Shown piece after piece: positions 1-6,183 of a stretch of 11,271 bases of DNA; position 1 is the stretch's first letter, and the number at the start of each line of letters is the position of its first letter. Origin of the DNA: Beijerinckiaceae bacterium (GTDB taxonomy: Bacteria; Pseudomonadota; Alphaproteobacteria; Rhizobiales; Beijerinckiaceae); assembly GCA_947458675.1 (NCBI GenBank), contig CANHAW010000028.1:1-11271 (forward strand), given 5' to 3'. The translations under genes and the position numbers were made by a program. The notes beneath the pieces were generated by a model, which was given only the letters and a program-made list of their open reading frames with translations, made no database searches and was not told the origin of the DNA.

Positions 1-1142
1 GCCAACGCCAAGCCATTGCCATTGATCGCCGGCTTTGTGAGAAGCGCGCGATTGATCGCGGCTGTGCATGTCACCAGACTCACCAGCGCCAGTTTTGCCA
101 CCAGCACGACGCCCCAGGCGGTGGACAGAAGATCGCGCGGGCCTAAAAATTGCGTTGTCGCCAAACCGATGCCGCTTGCCAGCAAGATCAGATAGACCGG
201 AGCAATAAGTGCTGAAAAGCGCTGCAAATGGCTGGCAAAATCATCGCGGCGCGTCAGGCGCGCCAACGGCAGAAGCACGCCGGCCCAGACGATGGCCGCC
301 GTGACATGCATGAACGACAGGAATGGCATCAGCTCCACTGGCGCCCATCGGGCAGCATGGCCGGCAATGGCCAGCGACAGGCCCGCGAGCGCCAATGCAA
401 GCAGCGCCATCAGGCGCGCTGCAAGGCCGCCCAGTAACATGGAAAGACCCGCTGCAGCACAGGCGGCGATAGCAATGATGGCAGCCGTGCCGATGGGCAA
501 CCGCAGGCCCGATCGCCATATGGCGCGATCGTTGAGTGCGAGAAGATTTTGCCCATGCGCATCTGCGCCCTGCAATCCGATGGCGATGAAAGCAGCCAGC
601 GCGCCAGTGCCCAGCAGAGCCAGCGCAAAGCCGCGCGGCAGCGGCATGACAAAACTGGCAAAGAGAGCCGCGCCAATGCCGAAGACCAATCCTGCAAGCC
701 AGAAGAAACGTGCGGCAACAAGCGGGGCAGACAGCGACGAGAGATGGATTGTTTGCTCGCGCGTCGGCGCCTGCGCGCCACCGCTGGCCCGTCCCACAGA
801 AAAGACGAGACTGCCGCTGATTGTATGACCATCTTGCGAAATGACGCGCCAGCTCACCAGATGCGAGCCTTGCGCAATATTTGCCGGCACGTCGATGCGC
901 TGATGGGCCATCTTCTCTGTGTTTGACGGCAGCAGCGCGACCGCGCCTTGCGGATCGACATGGGAAATGGCGATGATTTCTACCGGCTCATTGAACAGGA
1001 GTTCAATTTGCTTTGGCTGCTGTTTCAAAAGATCCCCGTCGCCCGGCCTGCTTTCAACAAGATAGGCATGGGCGAAAGCCGGCGCGCCGGACAAAACCAG
1101 CAGGGTCAGAGCCAGAAGCCAGGCGCGCAAGCGGTCGGTCAT
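1..1142 (-). CDS. CopC-CopD fusion, copper resistance/uptake membrane protein (partial, C-terminus off window)
   Basis: The frame is open from an ATG at 1142 to the left edge (380 codons, no stop), so the C-terminus is missing. A signal peptide (residues 1-24, ending AFA) is followed at once by His25. This matches CopC, whose mature N-terminal His is a Cu(II) ligand. The CopC domain spans about 25-117 and contains SQDGHTISG, which supplies the other expected ligands, Asp104 and His106. From about 145 on there are roughly seven hydrophobic segments. These include FMHVTAAIVWAG (about 277-288) and STAWGVVLVAKLAL (about 340-353), which match the CopD membrane domain (PF05425). Known CopCD/YcnJ/PcoCD-type proteins bind periplasmic copper and are thought to pass it across the inner membrane. 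The start overlaps the stop of the upstream DUF1775 gene (ATGA), so translation is probably coupled. Family confidence is high; import versus tolerance cannot be told from sequence. Confidence 0.92.
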   Translation of the reverse strand, partial: MTDRLRAWLLALTLLVLSGAPAFAHAYLVESRPGDGDLLKQQPKQIELLFNEPVEIIAISHVDPQGAVALLPSNTEKMAHQRIDVPANIAQGSHLVSWRVISQDGHTISGSLVFSVGRASGGAQAPTREQTIHLSSLSAPLVAARFFWLAGLVFGIGAALFASFVMPLPRGFALALLGTGALAAFIAIGLQGADAHGQNLLALNDRAIWRSGLRLPIGTAAIIAIAACAAAGLSMLLGGLAARLMALLALALAGLSLAIAGHAARWAPVELMPFLSFMHVTAAIVWAGVLLPLARLTRRDDFASHLQRFSALIAPVYLILLASGIGLATTQFLGPRDLLSTAWGVVLVAKLALVSLVTCTAAINRALLTKPAINGNGLAL

Positions 1143-1669
1143 TTGCGCGGCAAGATCCGGATGGAGGGTGCGGGCGAGGATGTCTCATCTGTCTCTTCCG
1201 TCTCGCTCGCATCGGCGGAAGCTTTGCCGGTCACATCGATCCAGCGCGAAATGCCGGTTTCGCATTCCTGCACGACGGGGAAATAAATCACCTGGCCGGG
1301 CTTTACGGAAGACTCGAGATCCATGGCGAAATGAAATTCGCCTCTTTGCTTGTCTGGCAATCTGCCGCTCCAGGCGATTTCACGCGTCGCACCTTGGCCG
1401 CTTTGCGCAATCGTCCAGCCGTCCTTTGCAGCCGGGCGGATCGCTGTCACTGCTGCGGGTATGCGCATGCGCAGCCGCAATGTCGGGGAGCCGTTGCAGC
1501 CATGGGGAATGCGCAGCGTCGCATCGATTGTGGACGCGAGCGGCACCTGCCGGTTTGCAAAGGAAACATGTGCATAGGCTGGCAAAATGCCCGCAACGGC
1601 CAGTGCTGCCACGAAGCCCATTTGGATGAGCCGCCTGCCTCCGACCGCCGGAATTCTTCCCGTGCCCAT
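1139..1669 (-). CDS. YcnI-like DUF1775 exported copper-binding protein
   Basis: A protein of 176 residues. The signal peptide (about 1-33, ending AYA) places His34 at the mature N-terminus. B. subtilis YcnI binds Cu(II) through an N-terminal His brace aided by acidic residues and a Trp, and His34 and Trp143 (SRWIDV) are plausible counterparts here. The IPHGCNGSPT segment (about 54-63), the KDGW segment (about 82-85) and the QECETG segment (about 135-139) fit the alphaproteobacterial DUF1775 pattern. Cys58 and Cys136 could form a disulphide. The last 25 or so residues are acidic and low in complexity. The start at 1669 is set by a GGGAGG ribosome site at 1675-1680, five bases away. It is the first gene of a two-gene operon with the CopC-CopD fusion, and YcnI-type proteins are commonly encoded beside CopCD/YcnJ. 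It probably acts as a periplasmic copper chaperone; the substrate is inferred from the family and the neighbour. Confidence 0.88.
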   Translation of the reverse strand: MGTGRIPAVGGRRLIQMGFVAALAVAGILPAYAHVSFANRQVPLASTIDATLRIPHGCNGSPTLRLRMRIPAAVTAIRPAAKDGWTIAQSGQGATREIAWSGRLPDKQRGEFHFAMDLESSVKPGQVIYFPVVQECETGISRWIDVTGKASADASETEETDETSSPAPSIRILPRK

Positions 1670-1701
1670 CTGCCCCTCCCGGAATTAGTCTTTTCTACCG
1701 C

Positions 1702-1731
1702 TTGCGACGCCGTTCATCTGCTTATTATACT
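1702..1731 (+). promoter_or_regulatory. Candidate sigma-70-like promoter for the paralogue-ABC unit
   Basis: TTGCGA (1702-1707) and TATACT (1726-1731) are separated by 18 bases and lie about 80 bases before the start at 1810. They match the consensus at 4/6 and 5/6. The -10 overlaps the opposite-strand TATAAT of the copper operon, so the two promoters would compete or be co-regulated. Called by eye only. Confidence 0.3.
1724..1729 (-). promoter_or_regulatory. Candidate -10 box for the copper operon
   Basis: The minus strand reads a perfect TATAAT here, about 55 bases before the DUF1775 start at 1669. No good -35 is present: at 17-base spacing the hexamer at 1747-1752 reads AGTTCC. A perfect -10 with a poor -35 fits an activator-dependent promoter, but I see no clear MerR/CueR-type dyad between the elements. 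Confidence 0.4.
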
Positions 1732-1809
1732 CAACCTGTCCAAGGCGGAACTGCGTCGTGGACCAGCGATAGAGCGGGCGACATGATCCGCGATGGGGAG
1801 GAATGACCG

Positions 1810-3612
1810 ATGAAGACAGCAGTCGCTGGCGCGGCTCTCGCGTCTATTCTTGCAGTCTGGCCGGCTCTTGCGCAGACCCAGCCCTCCCCGAATCTGAGCA
1901 TCGAGCAGCGCAAGGCCATTTATGCGCCCTGGTCGCCAGAGCAAATGGTGCAGCGCCGCAAGGAACAGGGATTGAAAGGGCCGGGCCCGCAGCGTCCCGT
2001 GCCGCCGCCGGCTTTCCCCTCTTATCTGAAAGCGCCGGGCTCCATTGAAGAGCTCATGCCGCAAGCGCGCGCCGCCGCGCGCCAGACCGGCGGGCGAACA
2101 CCTTTGGGCCTTGCTCTGCCCGGCAAGCAAATGGTGATTTTCATCGGCGAAATTCGCGATGCCTGGCCCAATATGATGGTGCAGGAAGCCATCCGCCGTG
2201 CGCTTGATGAGCGGGGCGTGAAAATCCAGATCGTCACAATGTGGGATGTGATGGGGCTCTCCGAGCAGGAATTCCGCCAGGTGCGTGACGCCTTGCGCGA
2301 ATATACGATTGCCGATGGGCAGCGCGAGCTCGACAGTTTCTTCACCACGACCGGCCAGATGGTCGATTTCCGCAAAGGCCGCGACTGGGTGAAGGAGAAA
2401 GATCCGGAGCTGTTTAAAGCGACCTGGCCCGATCTCGTCATTCCTGATCCCAAACTTGCTGCTATTGCGGGGGATTATATCAACCGCTCGTCGGCCAGCG
2501 TTGTTGCATGGCTGGATAAAAATCCGCAGATCGACTGGGTCATGTGGCGTGGCGCCAACCGGCCGAATACGCGCAAGGCCATGAAGCATCATGGCGAAAA
2601 ATTTCTTGGCAATTACACCTATCTCGATCTCTACGATCTGATGAGCCAGGTGCCCTCTTTCCCTGCCGATGTCTGGCGGCAGGTGGAGATGAAAACAATT
2701 GAAACTCTGGCCTTTGTGGAACGCGCTGAAGTCACCGATCCCGAAGGCACGGCATTCGGATATGATCTGAAGGAAAGCGAAGCGCAGGCCTGGGCCGCAG
2801 GCGTTTATCAGCAGGGCCATCTCTATATGTTCCCGGCGCAAGCAACCGGGCGCTTCCCCTATTCGCTTGTCGAATATCCGGTCATGACCAGCAAATATGT
2901 GCCGGGCGTCCTGCCGGAAGTCTCCGGCATTATCGCGTCAACAACAAGCCATGCAGCAACCCATCCGCGCATGGAAATCACCGTCAAGAACGGCAAGATT
3001 TCCGGGATCAAGGGTGGCGGATTATATGGCGAAGGCACGCGCCTTTTGCAGAATTTTCCCGGCACGCAGGATATGCAATGGCCCCATCACGAGAAGAGCG
3101 GCTATTGGTGGCTCTATGAAGCGGGCATGGGTACGAATCCGAAATATTTCAAACATCCGGTCGAAGTGCTCGAAGGCATCAATCTGTCGGAGCGCAATGT
3201 TGCAGGCGTGATCCATTGGGCTTTTGGGGCTGAAGCTGCCATGGGTCCGGACAAGGTCGGCGAATGGTCGGACCAGAGCAAAACATTCTCTGAAAAGAAT
3301 ATGCTGCCGATGGGCCATTCGCTGCATCATCACAATCTTCTGCCAACCATGCAGGTGAAGATCCGCGAACTCGACCAATGGGTGACCTTGCTCGAACATG
3401 GCGCGCTGGCGTCTTTTGAGGATGTCGGCGTGCGCGCTTTGGCGTCGCGCTACGGCAATCCGAATGAGATTCTCCGCCGCGATTATGTGACACCCATTCC
3501 GGGAGTGAATATGCCCGGTTCTTATGATGCTTATGCACGCAATCCCGGCGCGCATTGGGTGAGCTGGGCGAAAAGCATCGAAAGCGGACAATATCAATAT
3601 TTCAAACCATAA
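1810..3612 (+). CDS. Exported M29 aminopeptidase/NicX-like protein, paralogue 1 (function unknown)
   Basis: A protein of 600 residues. The start at 1810 has GGGGAGG at 1795-1801, eight bases upstream. A signal peptide (1-21, ending PALA) predicts export. Residues about 30-105 hold a conserved region (YAPWSPEQM, QRRKEQGL, FPSYLK, EELMPQARAA) that I cannot assign. The C-terminal half resembles the M29 metallopeptidase / 2,5-dihydroxypyridine dioxygenase (NicX) fold: VTDPEGTAFGYD (about 308-319), an NGKISGIKGGG strand, EAGMGTNP (Glu437), SERNVAGVIHWAFG (His469), and MGHSLHHHN (His503, His506, His508). In M29 enzymes the equivalent Glu, His and terminal His/Asp residues bind metal. The usual GTD is GTA here and the terminal HxD is His-rich. 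At 600 residues it is much longer than M29 enzymes (about 400). It could be a peptidase, a ring-cleaving dioxygenase, or a non-catalytic metal binder. Export and paralogy are clear; the fold assignment is moderate and the substrate unknown. Confidence 0.6.
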   Translation: MKTAVAGAALASILAVWPALAQTQPSPNLSIEQRKAIYAPWSPEQMVQRRKEQGLKGPGPQRPVPPPAFPSYLKAPGSIEELMPQARAAARQTGGRTPLGLALPGKQMVIFIGEIRDAWPNMMVQEAIRRALDERGVKIQIVTMWDVMGLSEQEFRQVRDALREYTIADGQRELDSFFTTTGQMVDFRKGRDWVKEKDPELFKATWPDLVIPDPKLAAIAGDYINRSSASVVAWLDKNPQIDWVMWRGANRPNTRKAMKHHGEKFLGNYTYLDLYDLMSQVPSFPADVWRQVEMKTIETLAFVERAEVTDPEGTAFGYDLKESEAQAWAAGVYQQGHLYMFPAQATGRFPYSLVEYPVMTSKYVPGVLPEVSGIIASTTSHAATHPRMEITVKNGKISGIKGGGLYGEGTRLLQNFPGTQDMQWPHHEKSGYWWLYEAGMGTNPKYFKHPVEVLEGINLSERNVAGVIHWAFGAEAAMGPDKVGEWSDQSKTFSEKNMLPMGHSLHHHNLLPTMQVKIRELDQWVTLLEHGALASFEDVGVRALASRYGNPNEILRRDYVTPIPGVNMPGSYDAYARNPGAHWVSWAKSIESGQYQYFKP

Positions 3613-3633
3613 GTGACGCGCGCTCAAAAGCAG

Positions 3634-3639
3634 AGGAGA
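3634..3639 (+). promoter_or_regulatory. Ribosome binding site that fixes the start of paralogue 2
   Basis: AGGAGA lies six bases before the ATG at 3646. An in-frame GTG at 3613, directly after the previous stop, has no such site and would put a charged 11-residue extension before the signal peptide. The ATG at 3646 is therefore preferred. Confidence 0.7.
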
Positions 3640-3645
3640 TGCAAG

Positions 3646-5466
3646 ATGAATCGCAATGCCAATCGGCGCTTTGGGCTGGCGGCCATCGGGTTTGCACTCT
3701 TCGGCCTTTGTCTTTCCGATACGGGCGCCGCTTTGGCGCAGGCCAGCGCGCCGCTTGAGCAGCGCAAATCTGTCTATGCGCCCTGGTCGCCAGATCAAAT
3801 GGCGCAGCGGCGCAAGGAACAGGGATTGATCGGCCCCGGCGCCCAAAGCCCCGTCACTGCGCCAGCCTTTCCGTCTTATCTCAAAAAGCCGACATCAGTC
3901 GAAGAGCTCATGCCGCAGGCGCGCGCTGCTGTGCGTCAATCGGGTGGTCGCACGCCGCTTGGCCTTGTGCTGCCGGGCAAGACCTTGCTGATTGTGGTCG
4001 GCGAAATTCGCGAACCGCGCCCCAATATGATGGTGCAGGAAGCTTTGCGCCGCGCTGTCGAAGAGCGCGGTGCGAAAGCCATTGTCGTGACGACATGGGA
4101 TCTGCTCGGCGTCACCGAAGAGCAATATGTGAAAGTGCGCACGGCTTTGCGTGAATTCACCATTTCGGATGGTCAGCGCGAGCTCGAATATTTCTTCACG
4201 ACGACGGGATTGATGCGCAAGCCGGAAGAAGGCCGCGCCTGGGTTCGCAACAATGATCCCGATCTCTACAAGGCCACATGGCCGGTTCCGAAAATCGACG
4301 ATCCGGAATTAAAAGAGCTTGCCTCTCGCTATCAGCAAGCAATTCCCAAAGCGCTTGTGGCCTATCTCGACAAGAATCCCGGCATTGATTGGGTCGTCTG
4401 GCGCTCGGGCGGGCGCGGCAATACGCGTCGCCTGCTCGATCACCATGCCGACAAATATCTTGGCAGCTACACTTATTTCGATCTCTACGATCTGATGAGT
4501 CAGGTGCCGGCTTTTCCCTCCGACGTTTGGCGTCAGATCGAAACCAAGACAATCGAGTCGATTGCTTTCGTCGATCGTGTTGAAGTCACCGATCCGGAAG
4601 GAACGGCCTTCGGCTATAATGTTGCTGTCGATGAAGCAAAAGCCTGGGCCGAGGGCATTTATCAGCAGGGCCATCTCTACATGTTCCCGGCGCAGGGCAC
4701 CGGGCGCTTCCCCTATTCGAAGATTGAATATCCCCGATTGACCGGCACCTATATCAAGCCGGTGCAGCCGGAAGTGACGGGCATTATCGCATCGACCACA
4801 AGCCATGCGGCATCCCATCCGCGCGTCGAAATCCATGTGACCAAGGGTCTGATCTCAGACATCAAGGGCGGTGGTCTTTATGGCGAAGGCCTGCGGCTTT
4901 TGCAGAATTATCCCGGCACGCGCGACAAGCAATGGCCGATTGCCAGCAAGCCCGGCTATTGGTGGCTCTATGAAGCGGGCATGGGGACGAATCCGAAATA
5001 TTTCAAACATCCCGCCGAAGTGCTCGAAGGCATCAATCTGTCGGAGCGCAATGTTGCCGGCATTGTGCATTGGGCATTTGGGACGGAAGTCGCCATGGGT
5101 CCGGACAAGCCGGGCGATTGGGATGCCCAGACAATTGCCTTCTCCGAGCAGAATGCTCTGCCGATGGGCCATTCCATGCACAATCATAATGTGCTGCCGA
5201 CATTCCAGGTGCGTATCCGCGAACTGGATCAATGGGTCACTTTGGTCGAGCATGGCGGGCTGAAAGCGCTCGAAGATGTCGGCGTGCGCGCGCTGGCGTC
5301 GCGCTATGGCAATCCGGCGCAAATATTGGCACGCGATTATGTCACCGCTCTGCCGGGCATTAATGCACCGGGCTCCTATGATGAATATGCCCGTCATCCG
5401 GGCGCTTATTGGATCAAATGGGCGGAGAGCATCGAGGCCGGCAATTACCCCTTCTTCAAACCGTAG
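3646..5466 (+). CDS. Exported M29 aminopeptidase/NicX-like protein, paralogue 2 (function unknown)
   Basis: A protein of 606 residues whose stop codon at 5464-5466 is only 14 bases before the ABC ATPase start. The signal peptide runs to about residue 31-33 (ending ALAQA). It aligns with paralogue 1 over the whole mature length, by eye at roughly two thirds identity. It shares YAPWSPDQM, QRRKEQGL, GEIREPRPNMMVQEA, VTDPEGTAFGYN, EAGMGTNP (Glu443), SERNVAGIVHWAFG (His475) and MGHSMHNHN. Putative metal residues His509, His512 and His514 are kept, while paralogue 1's His507 is Asn513 here, so that position is probably not a ligand. Several segments match paralogue 1 almost base for base, which indicates a fairly recent tandem duplication, with possible conversion. 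Retention of both copies with their putative active-site residues suggests that both work, perhaps as a heteromer or with different substrates. No function is assigned. Confidence 0.6.
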   Translation: MNRNANRRFGLAAIGFALFGLCLSDTGAALAQASAPLEQRKSVYAPWSPDQMAQRRKEQGLIGPGAQSPVTAPAFPSYLKKPTSVEELMPQARAAVRQSGGRTPLGLVLPGKTLLIVVGEIREPRPNMMVQEALRRAVEERGAKAIVVTTWDLLGVTEEQYVKVRTALREFTISDGQRELEYFFTTTGLMRKPEEGRAWVRNNDPDLYKATWPVPKIDDPELKELASRYQQAIPKALVAYLDKNPGIDWVVWRSGGRGNTRRLLDHHADKYLGSYTYFDLYDLMSQVPAFPSDVWRQIETKTIESIAFVDRVEVTDPEGTAFGYNVAVDEAKAWAEGIYQQGHLYMFPAQGTGRFPYSKIEYPRLTGTYIKPVQPEVTGIIASTTSHAASHPRVEIHVTKGLISDIKGGGLYGEGLRLLQNYPGTRDKQWPIASKPGYWWLYEAGMGTNPKYFKHPAEVLEGINLSERNVAGIVHWAFGTEVAMGPDKPGDWDAQTIAFSEQNALPMGHSMHNHNVLPTFQVRIRELDQWVTLVEHGGLKALEDVGVRALASRYGNPAQILARDYVTALPGINAPGSYDEYARHPGAYWIKWAESIEAGNYPFFKP

Positions 5467-5480
5467 AAAGCAATGCCGCA

Positions 5481-6182
5481 ATGATGCAAGAAGAAAAGAA
5501 GGGCGAGCGGAATGTGCGTCTGGTCGGCGTCTCGAAAACTTACGAGACGCAGGCCGCGCGCATTACAGCGCTTGAAAAAATGAACTGGTCGATTGGCGGT
5601 GGCGAAGCAGCTGCGCTGATGGGCCCCTCGGGCTGCGGCAAGACGACGATTCTCAATCTGCTGGGCGGCATGGATCGCCCAAGTGGGGGCGAGATCTGGG
5701 TCAATGGCGAGAATGTTGCCGCCATGAGCGAGCGCCAGCTCGAAGTCTATAGATTGCGCAAGATCGGTTTCGTCTTTCAGTTTTTCAATCTGATCCCGAG
5801 CCTGTCGGCGATTGAAAATCTCGAATTGCCGATGTTGATGGCCGGTGTCGATGCGCATGAGCGGCGCGCGCGGGCCGAAAATCTGCTGGAGAGTGTCGGC
5901 CTCAAAGCCAAGGGCTTCAAGCGTCCGGAGGAATTGTCAGGCGGCGAACAACAGCGCGTGGCCGTCTGTCTGGCGCTCGTCAACGATCCGCCGATCATTC
6001 TGGCCGATGAGCCGACCGGCAATCTCGATTCGCATAATGCCAAGGTCATTTCCTCGATGCTGATCGATCTTGCCACGAGCCGGGGCAAGACCGTTCTCGT
6101 TGCTTCCCACGATCCCAAAGTCGTGGAGCAATTTCCGCGCGTCTATCACATGCGTGACGGCGCCATCCAGCAGGTGACCTGA
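5481..6182 (+). CDS. ABC transporter ATPase, LolD/MacB/FtsE type
   Basis: A protein of 233 residues when started at 5481 (ATG ATG). All nucleotide-binding motifs are intact: Walker A GPSGCGKTT (48-56), Q-loop Gln100 in FQFFNLIPSLSAIENL, signature LSGGEQQR (152-159), Walker B IILADE with catalytic Glu177, D-loop GNLDS (180-184) and switch His210 (VASHDP). The FQFFNLIPSLSAIENVxLP-like stretch and ADEPTGNLDS are hallmarks of ATPases that pair with FtsX/MacB/LolCE permeases. Its ribosome site is weak (GAAAG at 5466-5470). With the stop of paralogue 2 14 bases upstream, this suggests translational coupling with that gene. The reading frame stays open upstream to 5409, but that ATG lies inside the preceding gene and is unlikely. 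The permease gene follows directly. It is a cytoplasmic, membrane-associated energy source for the next gene product. Confidence 0.92.
   Translation: MMQEEKKGERNVRLVGVSKTYETQAARITALEKMNWSIGGGEAAALMGPSGCGKTTILNLLGGMDRPSGGEIWVNGENVAAMSERQLEVYRLRKIGFVFQFFNLIPSLSAIENLELPMLMAGVDAHERRARAENLLESVGLKAKGFKRPEELSGGEQQRVAVCLALVNDPPIILADEPTGNLDSHNAKVISSMLIDLATSRGKTVLVASHDPKVVEQFPRVYHMRDGAIQQVT
6172..6177 (+). promoter_or_regulatory. Ribosome binding site favouring a TTG start for the permease
   Basis: AGGTGA inside the last codons of the ATPase gene sits six bases before TTG at 6184. The nearest in-frame ATG, at 6205, has only a weak GAAG before it. The TTG start is therefore somewhat better supported, but the choice changes only seven residues. 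Confidence 0.4.
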
Positions 6183-6183
6183 T

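Noticed and set aside
228..926. Overlapping open frames on both strands in the left 900 bases
   Set aside because: They are out-of-frame shadows of the CopC-CopD fusion, whose own frame has no stop and runs off the left edge.
1714..2841. Long minus-strand open frame (375 codons) opposite paralogue 1
   Set aside because: It is antisense to a gene with clear signal peptide, ribosome site and paralogue. Similar antisense frames recur opposite paralogue 2, as expected from shared codon bias. It has no recognisable domain.
1810..5466. Reading the two exported proteins as ABC solute-binding proteins
   Set aside because: They lack the look of a periplasmic binding protein, and FtsX-type permeases do not normally use such proteins. 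The metalloenzyme-like motifs fit better.
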